NCBI GenBank assembly: GCA_010909165.1
Contig: VJWM01000108.1
Coordinates: 620,001-684,000, forward strand
Origin: Anthoceros angustus
Lineage: Eukaryota > Streptophyta > Anthocerotopsida > Anthocerotales > Anthocerotaceae
DNA length: 64,000 nucleotides
Direction: 5' to 3'
The notes under the pieces are model-generated. The model saw only the letters and a list, made by a program, of their open reading frames with translations. It had not been told where the DNA came from and searched no databases. Positions 1 through 9,464 of the stretch are shown one piece after another; the first letter of the stretch is position 1, and every line of letters starts with the position of its first letter. A program made the translations under genes and the position numbers.

Positions 1-1849
1 CAGGTTTTTGAAAGCTTGGCCACAAAGAATGTGGTGACATGGAATGCCCTGATAGCTGGGTATGCACAGCAAGGTCTCGGCCAAGAGGCGCTTCTTCTGT
101 ACGGCCAAATGGAGCAAGAAGGCCTCATTTTGGCTGACGATGTGACTTTTTCCTGCCTTCTGAAAGCCTGTGGAAGCACTGGTGCCTTACAGAAGGGCAG
201 GCAGCTGCACTCACTGATTGTCGAAAAAGGATTGCTGGATAACGTGGTGCTGGGCAACTGCCTGGTGGATATGTACATAAAATGTGGTGAACTGAAAGAT
301 GCACGCCGGGTTTTTGACAGAATGGTCACGAAGGACGTGGTGACATGGACAGCGCTGATTGCTGGGTATGCACAGCAAGGGCTCGGAATTGAGGGGCTTG
401 TTTTGTATGGACAAATGGAGCAGGAGGGCCTCATCATTGCTAACCATGTTACTTTTGCTTGCCTTCTCAATGCCTGTGCAAGCACTGGAGCCATAGAGAA
501 GGGCAGGCAGCTGCACTCAGAGATTGTCAAAAGAGGACTGCTGGATAATGTCGTGTTGGGCACTGCCTGGTGGACATGTATGCAAAATGTGGTGAACTGG
601 AAGATGCGCCAGGTTTTTGACAGCAGCCAAAGGATGTGGTGACATGGAATGCCCTGATTGCTGGGTATGCACAGCAAGGACTCGCCAAGAGGCGCTCTTG
701 TGTATGGACAAATGGAGCAGGAGGGCCTGATTTTGGCTGACCATGTTACTTTTGCTTGCCTTCTGAAGGCCTGTGGAAGCACTGGTGCCTTACAGAAGGG
801 CAGGCAGCTGCACTCACAGATTGTGGAAAGAGGACTGCTGGATAACATAGTGTTGGGCAACTGCCTGGTGGACATGTATGCAAAATGTGGTGAACTGGAA
901 GATGCACGCCAGGTTTTTGACAGCATGAACACAAAGGATGTGGTGACATGGAATGCCCTGATATCTGGGTATGGTACTTGTGATGATGGTCACAGAGCAC
1001 TAGCTTGTTTTGAGGAGATGTTAGTTGCCGGTATTCAGCCTGATGGTGCTACTTTTACTTGCCTTCTAGTAGCATGCAGTCATGAGGGACTGGTCCACGA
1101 GGGTCGCAAGCACTTTGATTCCATGGCTGAACAGCATGGCATCAAACCTACTACTGAGCATTACAATTGCATGATTGACCTTCTCGGGCGTGCGGGTCAT
1201 TTAGATGAGGCTGAGAAGATGCTGTTGTCATTCGAGGGTCAAAGTAATGTTGTGGGCTTGAGGTCATTGTTGAACGCCTGCAAAAGTCACGGGGACATAG
1301 AGAGGGCCATGTGGTGTTTTGAAAGCATTGTTAGGCTGGAACCCCAGGAGGCACCCGCCTATGTGCTCATGGCCAATGCCTACGCAGATGCAGGTAGGTG
1401 GACCGATGTAGACAGGATTGAACACAGAGAAGGGCAGGCAGCTAACAAGAAACCTGCAGTGGCGACCATTGAGGTGAATAAGCAGGTACATAGATTTCTG
1501 GTGGGAGAAAGGAGAGGATATTGCGGTTGAGGTGGAGAGCACAAATGCACGTCTGAAGCAGGAAGGAGGCCACGTACCTCACACAAAGTTGGTGTTGAAG
1601 CCAGTGTGTGAGAAGGAAAAGGAAGATATGCTTTGTGGACATGCAGAGAAGCTAGCTCTCGCGTTTGGGCTTTTGAACACCCCGAGTGGCACACCTCTGG
1701 TGGTAACGAAGAATCTACGCATGTGCAGTGACTGCCACAGTTCCACGGAGATCATGTCAAGGCTTGAACAGAGAGACATTGTTGTCAGGGATGGATACCG
1801 GGTGCATCGGTTCGCAAATGGTTGTTGCAGTTGCAAGGGCCGACCGTGA
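1..1849 (+). pseudogene. PPR-DYW:KP editing factor, 5'-truncated by the window and frameshifted
   Basis: Open in frame from base 1 (no start inside the window). It encodes PLS repeats with the S-motif signature MY.KCGEL.DAR and the P-motif signature VVTWNALIAGYAQQG, then E motifs (LLGRAGHLDEAEKM, about 1170-1220), a KKPA box near 1450 and a DYW domain at about 1530-1849. HAEK and CSDCH, the zinc/catalytic signatures, are present and the C-terminus is CKGRP. A KKPA box with a GRP end marks the DYW:KP class linked to U-to-C editing. The frame is broken by indels near 568 (one base lost compared with the parallel repeat at 855), near 625-690, and near 1510 (two bases lost compared with the paralogue at 50.55-53.14 kb). 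It is closely similar to that paralogue. It is either a young pseudogene or a gene carrying uncorrected assembly indels; the family call is firm. Confidence 0.9.
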
Positions 1850-1859
1850 GAACAGTGAA

Positions 1860-2000
1860 GAACCAGCCGGTACCCAAGGGTGTGCCTACAAAAGGCACGG
1901 GGATTTAGAGAGATCGAAGCGGTGTCTTGAAAGCATTGGTAGGCTGCAACTCCAGGTGCCCATGGCCAATGCCTTCGCAGACGTAGGCATAGGTGTGACC
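1860..2000 (+). pseudogene. Relic of a PPR E-motif downstream of the DYW stop
   Basis: Starting just after the stop of the KP gene, one frame reads KRHGDLERSKRCLES followed by MANAFADVG. This parallels the E region of the same gene (KSHGDIERAMWCFES and MANAYADAG, about 1270-1390). It is therefore a partial second copy of the E motif lying downstream of the DYW domain, presumably from unequal exchange between PPR genes. The remainder to 2229 shows nothing recognisable. Confidence 0.6.
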
Positions 2001-2229
2001 CCTTTCTCACATGCAACCACCTCTGCCTGGTTGCCCGTGAGAAAGGAGTTATTATCCAGTGGGCATGTGGCCAGTGCAAGCAACATAATATAAATGGCAT
2101 GTGACAGGTCAAAAAAAACTGCTCTTGTAACTCAATTTTTCTTCACGTCAAAGTGAAATGTGCCGCATGCTTTACGTTGATGTACCCAGACCTTGTTCTC
2201 TTAAGTCTGCCCAAACGCATAGAATAGGC

Positions 2230-2480
2230 CTATATGCGGAAGCAACATTGTAAGAACCCTGCCCTGGTGATAAGCCGAAGCGCAGACACTTTCCAGCCTT
2301 GTACCGGCGCGTTGGTCTTCGTTCCCGGCACATGGCGAATTCGATTCTTTTCTCTGCCACCGACACAGACTTCGTGGTAGTACGAAGAGACAGATGCTTT
2401 ACAAGTGATCACGCGGGCTCTCGGGTGTTGCTCAGGGCAGATCCAATTCCCAGCTGCTCGCCGCTGCTGCCCGCACACAT
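2230..2480 (-). pseudogene. Frameshifted DYW-domain remnant
   Basis: In the frame next to the main reading frame, the minus strand gives SGEQLGIGSALSNTREPA, a stop, then LVKHLSLRTTTKSVSVAEK and RRYKAGKC. This follows the order of a DYW domain: the HSE..LAI region, V.KNL..C.DCH..TK, EKREI and ..F.AGKCSC. The catalytic His and the CxDCH cysteines are not preserved. The match is by eye; a profile alignment would settle it. Confidence 0.6.
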
Positions 2481-5400
2481 GTGGATCTTTCTTCCTATCA
2501 TCGATTACCACGACTTCAGATGTTGAACACACCCTTCTTTCCTCATTGTGGAGAATACCTGGCCCCGCTTCACTCAGTGGATGCTTCTCATCCCCAACCA
2601 AAAAACTATGAACCAGTCCATCCCGGTCAGTCCACCAGCTCTGACCTGGCTGCTTCCATGCCTTGATGGTGTTTCTCTTCGCCTGCATCTTCTCTGCCTC
2701 CTCCCACTTCTGGGCAGCAGTGTATATGTTTTTCATCAATACATAGGCTGCGGCGTCTTTCTTGTTAAGCTTGACTGCTTCGTCGAACGCATGACGTCCC
2801 ACCTCCACATTGCTCCACTTTTGACAGGCACCCAGCAGGGAGTGCCAAATGGCAGCATTAGGCGATTCCGGCATCGATCTTACCAAGGCTAGTGCCTCAT
2901 CCACTTCCCCTGCTCGACCCAAAAGGTCCACCATGCATGTGTAGTGATCCTGCATGGGAATGATGCCATACTGTTTCCTCATACTCTCAAAGTAATCCCG
3001 GCACTTGCTCATTAGACCCACATGACTGCACACAGTCAGTATACTAACAAACGTGATGCTATCCGGCCGAGTGCCATCCTCTTTCATTCTCCGGACCAGG
3101 TCAAAGATCACATCACTGTCCCCTTGACAGGTATAGCCTGCAATAAGTGCATTCCAGGCGGCAATGTCTCGTTTGGGCAACGCTTCAAACACCTGCTGTG
3201 CGTCAACCATGCTCCCACACTTGCCGTACATGTTAATCAAACTGCCGGCTACAAACACATCACTTTCAAGCCCTTGTTCTAAAATCTCAGCATGTAGCTG
3301 CCTTCCAAGAGACACAGCTGCCACACTTGCACATGCCTGCAAGAGGCATACAAATGTCACAGAATTTGGAGCAGCCATGCAGCCTTCTTGCATAGCACTG
3401 TAGAGAGCAAGGGCCTCCTGCCCCATGCCCTGCTGCGAATATCCTGCTATAATGGCAGTCCACGTCACCACATCCTTTTCACCAAGTTCATCAAACACTC
3501 TGCGAGCATCCTCCAACCTGCCACACTTTGCATACATGTTTACCAAACTGCTGCCTACAAACGCATCGCGCTGGTGCCCTCCTTCTCTAATTTGTGCATG
3601 GAGCTGCTTGCCCTTCTCCAGTGCCTGGGTTCCCACGGATGCACACGCCTGCAGGAGGCACACAAATGTCGCGGAATCAGGTACAGCCACACCTCCTTCT
3701 TGCATAGCACTGTGAAGCCGAAGGGCCTCCCAGCCCAGGCCCTGCTTGGAGTATCCTGCTATCATGGCAGTCCATGTTGCTGAATCTTTGTCACCAAGTT
3801 CATTAAACAATCTCTCAGCAGCTTCCAAGCTGCCACACATAGCATACATGTTCACCAACCTGCTGGCTACAAACATGTCATCTTGGTGTCCGCGTTCTTT
3901 TATCTGCATATGAAGCTGTCGCCCATTCTCCAACGCCGGGGTGCCCACACTTGCACATGCCTGCAAGAGGCACACAAATGTCACAGAATCTGGTACAGCC
4001 AAGCCAACTGCTTGCATCGCACTGTACAGGTGAAGGGCTTGCCAGCCCATGCCCTGCTGGGAATATGCTGCTATCATGGCATTCCACGTGACCACATCCT
4101 TGTGATCAAGTCCATCAAACAGTTCCTGTGCATCTTTCAAGCTGCCGCACTTTGCATACATGTTCACAAGGCCGTTGGCTACAAACAAATCAACTCGATG
4201 TCCTTGTTCTCGGATTTGGACGTGAAGACGCTTTCCCGCCTCCAAGGCCAGGGTGCCCACACTTGCACAGGCTTGCAGCAGGCACCCAAAGGTAACAGAA
4301 TTGGGTACAGTCATGCCTTCTTCTTCCATGGCACGGTATAGACAAAGCGCTTCCTGCCCCATACCCTGCTGGGAATATCCAGCAATCATGGCATTCCAAG
4401 TCACAACATTTTTTGCACCAAGTTCGTCAAACACTCTTCGAGCGTCTTCCAAGTTGCCACACTTGGCATACATGTTCACCAAACTGCTGCCTGCAAGAAT
4501 ATCACCTTGATGTCCTTGTTCTGTAATCAGCACATGAAGTTTCTTCCCTATCTCCAACGCAGGGGCGCCCACACTTGCACAAGCCTGCAGGAGACACACG
4601 AGTGTCACGTAGTTGGGTACACCCATCCCTCCTCCTCCTTCTTCTTCCATGACAGTGTAGAGATTGAGAGCTTTCTGGCCCATGCCCTGCTGAGAATATC
4701 CTGCTATCATGGCAGTCCAAGTCACCTCATTTTTCCGACCGAGTCTGTCAAATACTCTCTGAGCATCTTCCACACTGCCACACTTTGCATACATGTTCAC
4801 CAAACTGCTGGCCACAAACACGTCAGCTTCATGTTGCCGTTCTGTGATCTGCATATGCAGCTGCCTTCCCATTTCCAGCGCTGGGGTGCCCACACTTGCA
4901 CATGCTTGCAGGAGGCACACGAATGTCACCGAGTCGGGTACAGCCATGTTCTCCTCTTGCATAGCTCTATAGAGACAAAGCGCCTCCTGGCCCCAGCCGT
5001 GCTGGGAGTACCCTGCTATAATAGCATTCCACGTCACAACGTCTTTGTAATCAAGTGCATCAAAGACTCTCTGTGCATCTTCCAAGCTGCCACACTTTGC
5101 ATACATGTTCACCAAGCTGTTGGTAACAAACACATCACATTGATGTCCTCGCTCCCAAATCTGTGCATGAAGATGCCTCCCTTCATTCAAAGCCGGGGTG
5201 CCCACAGCTGAACATGCCTGAAGGAGGCACACGAATGTTACCGGGTTGGGTGCAATAAACCCTTCACGTTCCATAGCAGTGTGGAGACGAAGAGCTTCCT
5301 GGCCCATGCCCCGCTGGGCATATCCTGCTATCAAAGCGTTCCATGTCACCACATTTTTGTGAGCGATTCCGTTGAACACTCTCCGTGCATCTTCCAAGCT

Positions 5401-6039
5401 GCCACACTTTGCATACATGGTCACCAAGGCGTTCCAGACGAAAAGATTAGGCTGGACACCAGTGGCCAGCAAAGCAACATGCACCTGCTGCCCAGTTTTT
5501 AAATCTGAAGCCCTTGCACAAGCCTGAAGGGTTGCCACAAATACATGGCAATCCGGGTTCACACGGGAGGTGGAGCTGGAGCTGCGCATCCGATGGTACA
5601 GCTGGATGGCCTGCTTGTCCTGTCCGTGTTTGACATGAGCAGAAATGATAGCAGACCACATGAAGGCATCCGGTTTGGCTACGGCTGCAAACACGTCCAC
5701 TGCCTCTTGCAACCTGCCGTGGGAAGCATACATTCGCAAGATGTGGGTGGCCAGGAAAGCATCTGACTGGTACCCCCTTTCCACCGTGAGAGCATGGACA
5801 CGGCTACCCAGGACAAGATCCTTGTTAGCTACACATTCCCTCAGAACAGTATAGAAAAGAGCTTTGGAAATACAAGGGCCGGTTTGCACCAGGACGTCCA
5901 AAGCCTGGACGGCCGCAGTGAGATGCCCCTCATTGCATAGCTTGATGACGGTCACAGCCGTGACGTCCGTATGGAAACCTGCATACCGGCAGGGGCTGCT
6001 GCTGCTGCGAGGGTGGTGAGAAGGCTCACCCGTTTCCAT
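2230..6039 (-). CDS. Long PLS-class PPR protein, DYW:WW type with decayed DYW domain
   Basis: About 1269 residues from the first in-frame ATG (6039); the frame is open to 6159 but has no ATG there, and an in-frame TAG lies just upstream. The conserved N-terminal module (VTAVTVI, ILRMYASHGRLQEA) is followed by nine S-motif blocks of the MYAKCGSLEDA type alternating with P motifs (WNAMIAGYSQQGMGQEA) and L motifs (FVCLLQACASVG). E motifs and a PGQSWWTD box follow, about 135 residues before the stop. The family binds organellar RNA one nucleotide per motif, and the WW class does C-to-U editing. Here the in-frame tail lacks the HxE and CxxCH catalytic pattern; degraded DYW sequence lies partly in another frame. 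No clear transit peptide was seen. It either works with a deaminase supplied in trans or is decaying. Confidence 0.9.
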   Translation of the reverse strand: METGEPSHHPRSSSSPCRYAGFHTDVTAVTVIKLCNEGHLTAAVQALDVLVQTGPCISKALFYTVLRECVANKDLVLGSRVHALTVERGYQSDAFLATHILRMYASHGRLQEAVDVFAAVAKPDAFMWSAIISAHVKHGQDKQAIQLYHRMRSSSSTSRVNPDCHVFVATLQACARASDLKTGQQVHVALLATGVQPNLFVWNALVTMYAKCGSLEDARRVFNGIAHKNVVTWNALIAGYAQRGMGQEALRLHTAMEREGFIAPNPVTFVCLLQACSAVGTPALNEGRHLHAQIWERGHQCDVFVTNSLVNMYAKCGSLEDAQRVFDALDYKDVVTWNAIIAGYSQHGWGQEALCLYRAMQEENMAVPDSVTFVCLLQACASVGTPALEMGRQLHMQITERQHEADVFVASSLVNMYAKCGSVEDAQRVFDRLGRKNEVTWTAMIAGYSQQGMGQKALNLYTVMEEEGGGGMGVPNYVTLVCLLQACASVGAPALEIGKKLHVLITEQGHQGDILAGSSLVNMYAKCGNLEDARRVFDELGAKNVVTWNAMIAGYSQQGMGQEALCLYRAMEEEGMTVPNSVTFGCLLQACASVGTLALEAGKRLHVQIREQGHRVDLFVANGLVNMYAKCGSLKDAQELFDGLDHKDVVTWNAMIAAYSQQGMGWQALHLYSAMQAVGLAVPDSVTFVCLLQACASVGTPALENGRQLHMQIKERGHQDDMFVASRLVNMYAMCGSLEAAERLFNELGDKDSATWTAMIAGYSKQGLGWEALRLHSAMQEGGVAVPDSATFVCLLQACASVGTQALEKGKQLHAQIREGGHQRDAFVGSSLVNMYAKCGRLEDARRVFDELGEKDVVTWTAIIAGYSQQGMGQEALALYSAMQEGCMAAPNSVTFVCLLQACASVAAVSLGRQLHAEILEQGLESDVFVAGSLINMYGKCGSMVDAQQVFEALPKRDIAAWNALIAGYTCQGDSDVIFDLVRRMKEDGTRPDSITFVSILTVCSHVGLMSKCRDYFESMRKQYGIIPMQDHYTCMVDLLGRAGEVDEALALVRSMPESPNAAIWHSLLGACQKWSNVEVGRHAFDEAVKLNKKDAAAYVLMKNIYTAAQKWEEAEKMQAKRNTIKAWKQPGQSWWTDRDGLVHSFLVGDEKHPLSEAGPGILHNEERRVCSTSEVVVIDDRKKDPHVCGQQRRAAGNWICPEQHPRARVITCKASVSSYYHEVCVGGREKNRIRHVPGTKTNAPVQGWKVSALRLITRAGFLQCCFRI

Positions 6040-6159
6040 GATATTCGCAGCAGCAACAAGGTGGGCATCCACCTGAGCTGTGGATTGTATGAGCGGCCAA
6101 AACTTTGGAAGCAGTGGACGAGCTCCGGAGGCTGCTTCTGCTTGTGCCGGCAGTGACAC

Positions 6160-6865
6160 GAATGGAGGCCCCTCCTATCCATCCCACCACTGCTGCTGGC
6201 ACCACCAACCATTGCTGAAAGCTTGACGTCCTCGTCGACGGGCCGCCTCCCTTTGCAAAGATGCTGCACCCCCCGCACCCGAACCCGAGGGCGGGGAGTG
6301 GGAGTGGGAGTGGGAATGGGGGCATCTTGCTCCTCCAGGTCCAGGTCCAGGAGAGCCGCGGCAGCCCCGGACAGGGGCCATCGGACCACCCCGGTACATT
6401 GGTTTGGACTTTGGGCACATGTAGGATCCTACCCTTCCAATTCAACATGTGTCCTCCCTACTGGTACTGTGCCACCCACTGCGTATCGCATTTCCAGCTC
6501 TTCTTCTTCTTCTTCTTCTTCTTCTCTGCCCCCGCTGCCCTGCCCTGCCCTGCCCTCGTTATACCAACCTTCACCACACTCCGCCCTGGGCAAAGGTCCC
6601 GACGTCCAGGATCGCCCAGACGTCTAGTCTTCATCGGGTCGTTCCAAATTTATACATGTACATGTAACCGAGCTTATTACCTGTGAGGGGCTCCAAAATT
6701 CATGCGTCGCATGGAAGCGCTAGAGCTATGAACTCAAGTACTGTTTTCATTGGATTCGCCCTCCGCCAGCCTGCATAATTGCCGGTGAGATGTGGACGAA
6801 CATATATTACTATATCCATTACACATTTTACTTACAGACGCTCAAAGCTCAAGGATGCCTTGAAA
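6160..6865. other. Upstream region of the PPR-WW gene with simple repeats
   Basis: No gene is supported. The interval holds a GGGAGT-type repeat (about 6294-6320), a TTC microsatellite of about eight units (6501-6524) and a short CCCTG/TGCCC run (about 6535-6558). GC-rich sequence gives way to AT-rich sequence near 6640. It would contain the 5' leader and promoter of the minus-strand PPR gene, but no convincing TATA box can be assigned. Confidence 0.5.
6501..6524. repeat. (TTC)n microsatellite
   Basis: Eight consecutive TTC units, upstream of the PPR-WW gene. Confidence 0.95.
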
Positions 6866-7179
6866 AGTAAAGTAAACGTGCAACATCGTGCCTTATTCAA
6901 GCATTGGAGAAATGCTCGATTGACGTGGCGTCAATAAAGCATTTCAATGAAGTGCTTATTTGCAATTTTTAGTTAGGAGTGGAGTAACATTTATCCCATC
7001 AAAAGCTGCTATGTTTTTGTGAAAACGAGGAAAAGAAGACTTTATTATAAAAAAGAGATGGGAAAAACCCATCCATCCCAAAAACAAAGGGAAAAACCCA
7101 ACGAAGGGCACCATGCCAGGGGACTAGCCTCCACGATCACGCATTTCAAAATTACCAACCGTCCGAAGAACTTCATAGT

Positions 7180-7480
7180 CCAGGATGTGAAAAGGCCTAC
7201 TTACCACCGGTATCGAAGAAGCGCATCTCCGCGCCGCCGTTGCTCAGACACCGCGTGGCACACCCTCTGCAGAGCGATGGAAACCCTTTGCCGGAGGAAA
7301 ACAACAATGCAAGAAAGGGGGAGGCCAACCCCATTCTTGCGGTTATGATAAGCCTTGGCGCAGGCCTTGACAAACCTAGAGAAATCTTTGCCCATGGCTC
7401 CGTGAGTCTCGATGGCATGGGGGACGAAGACGTACGTCCCTACATGGAGAGTACTTGTGAACGAAAATGGAACATGAATC
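7180..7480 (-). pseudogene. Retroelement-like ORF, C-terminal fragment (copy 1)
   Basis: The minus strand reads FVPHAIETHGAMGKDF followed by KNGVGLPLSCIVVFLRQRVS and ALQR, broken by frameshifts towards the end. The same domain occurs at 9050-9440 and, diverged, at 30917-31330. An AIE.HGAMG.....L pattern ending in LQR resembles the C-terminal end of RT-containing mobile-element proteins, but this assignment is by recollection only. Nothing upstream of the domain survives, because copia sequence abuts it at about 7500. Confidence 0.45.
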
Positions 7481-7504
7481 CCGTGAATCTCGAGTTATAG
7501 TCGA

Positions 7505-8766
7505 GCCAATCATCCCATGTCGTGGCAACCTCTATGAACCTGATGATCAGCCAGATGATCTTGCTGAAGATGCATCAAATGTAGATTTAGATGGACAACC
7601 TGTTTCTTTGCCCGAACCTAAACCTGAAGTTTCTCGGGTCCAGAGGGATGCTCTCCGTCGTTCAGAACGGCATAGACCTCCACCTGCCGACTGGAAAGAG
7701 CCTTGTTATACTTCCATTGATTTCGCTTGGCCGTTGAGTTTGTATCCCACCACATATCCCACCTGTATTCCTTGCTGAAGCATTCTCAGGACCAGATAAT
7801 GACAAATGGATGTTTGTTGTGGATGTCATGTCGTGTGACACTAATTTCTACACTTGGGTTTAGTGTTTGATTAGCATTAATTAATCTAATTACTTATCTT
7901 TAAGTAAGTAATTAGTATTAATTAATCTAAAGTATTTATGTTAATTAAGTGTTGATTATTATTAATTAAAGATGGTTAGCAATAGCTAAGTGGATAAGCT
8001 CAAGTAATATGCTTTGGCATATTACTTGCATATTATAGTATATTCTTAGGTTATTGCCGGCATATGCTGATGCAAATAGGATATCTTAGGAATATGCCGA
8101 TGCCGAGGGCTAGTATATATGGACCCTTTCACAGAGGACAAGCTCAGATCATAGCTTGTCCTCTAGATATGCAATGCAAGAGTGTTGTGAGGAGGCCAAA
8201 GCTATGACTCAGGGAGCGATGTGTGAGGAATTTGCGTGTTGTTCTCGTGGGAGAGTGTGTTTGTGCTAATGGCGCGTAGCTATACTCTCCTATTGTTACC
8301 GGGTTTGTACCTATATTTGCGTATTAGATTTGTTTTATTTGGTTGTCTGTTGAGGAAGTGCTCATATGAATGCAAGTGCTTTACCCCGGGTCCGACATGG
8401 ACGATGAGTATAATAGCTTGATACAAAATGGTACATGGAAGCTTGTTCTCGCCTTCAGTCAGAGGCCAATAACCCGCAAGTGGGTATTCAAGCATAAACC
8501 GAATGAACTCGTGAAATTGCCGTTACAAAGCTCGCTTATGTGCCGAGTTCACACAAGTACCTGGACTTGAGTTTCACGAGACATTTTCTCGTGTTGTACG
8601 TTCTCAGTCCATCCATCTCATGCTTGCTCTTGCTGCCGAATATGATCTGGAATTGCTTCAGATAAACGTTAAGACGGCTTTCCTCCATGGTATTCTGGAA
8701 GAAGAGCTCTATATGGAACAGCCCGAGGGCTACGAAGATCCTGCCCATCCAGATTGGGTCTGCTAG
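7505..8766 (+). pseudogene. Ty1/copia pol fragment (integrase-RT linker and RT start), copy 1
   Basis: Reads LYEPDDQPDDLAEDAS, RRSERHRPPPADWKEPCY and TSIDF, the usual linker before copia RT. An LTR-like insertion follows (7811-8397), then MDDEYNSLIQNGTWKL, ITRKWVFKH, SFTRVV-like sequence around 8590, and NVKTAFLHGILEEELYMEQP. Several frameshifts are present. It stops at the tandem-duplication junction, so it lacks the YVDD half of RT. Confidence 0.85.
7811..8397. mobile_element. Solo-LTR-like insertion inside copia pol, copy 1
   Basis: A 587-bp block beginning TGTTTGTTGTGG and ending GTCCGACA splits the copia reading between DNDKW and MDDEYNSL. TGGA precedes it and TGGA follows it, a candidate short target duplication. 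It is AT-rich, has a TATA-like TAGTATATATGG near 8110 and carries no ORF. It looks like a solo LTR from another element. Confidence 0.65.
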
Positions 8767-9049
8767 CTTATTAACTTATATGGCCTAAAACAGAAAGTAA
8801 ACGTGCAACATCGTGCCTTATTCAAGCATTGAGAAATGCTCGATTGACGTGGCGTCAATAAAGCATTTCAATGAAGTGCTTATTTGCAATTTTTAGTTAG
8901 GAGTGGAGTAACATTTATCCCATCAAAAGCTGCTATGTTTTTGTGAAAACGAGGAAAAGAAGACTTTATTATAAAAAAGAGATGGGAAAAACCCATCCAT
9001 CCCAAAAACAAAGGGGAAAAAACCCAACGAAGGGCACCATGCCAGGGGA

Positions 9050-9440
9050 CTAGCCTCCACGATCACGCATTTCAAAATTACCAACCGTCCGAAGAACTTC
9101 ATAGTCCAGGATGTGAAAAGGCCTACTTACCACCGGTATCGAAGAAGCTGCATCTCCCGCGCTCGCTGTCGTTCTGTACACTGCGTTGGCCAACACCCTC
9201 TGCAGAGCGATGGAAACCCTTTGCCGGAGGAAAACAACAATGCAAGAAAGGGGGAGGCCAACCCCATTCTTGCGGTTATGATAAGCCTTGGCGCAGGCCT
9301 TGACAAACCTAGAGAAATCTTTGCCCATGGCTCCGTGAGTCTCGATGGCATGGGGGACGAAGACGTGGCCGTCCTACATAGGAGAGTACTTGTGAACCTG
9401 AAAATGGAACATGAATCCTGCAACTTCAGATATAGTCGAG
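9050..9440 (-). pseudogene. Retroelement-like ORF, C-terminal fragment (copy 2)
   Basis: Better preserved copy of the fragment at 7180-7480. It reads KYSPM, a stop, HVFVPHAIETHGAMGKDF, ..RFVKACAKAYHNRKNG, LPLSCIVVFLRQR, LANAVYRT, and PFHILDYEVLRTVGNFEM before the stop at 9050. The ending parallels PFRILDFDILGAVGSYKI in the copy at 31 kb, so the C-terminus is conserved and the domain was once protein-coding. Confidence 0.5.
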
Positions 9441-9464
9441 CCAATCATCCCATGTCGTGGCAAC

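Larger units (their letters stand above)
6867..8793. repeat. 1.93-kb direct tandem duplication, copy 1
   Basis: Begins AAAGTAAACGTGCAAC and ends ATGGCCTAAAACAG, where the second copy starts at once. It contains, in order, an AT-rich stretch, an antisense retroelement C-terminal fragment, a copia linker region, an LTR-like insertion and the start of copia RT. Differences from copy 2 are mostly 1-5 base indels, with a few longer ones. Confidence 0.9.

Noticed and set aside
5952-6448. Arg/Pro-rich minus-strand ORFs upstream of the PPR-WW gene as a transit peptide exon
   Set aside because: They lie in other frames, an in-frame stop precedes the PPR frame, and no splice pattern joins them.
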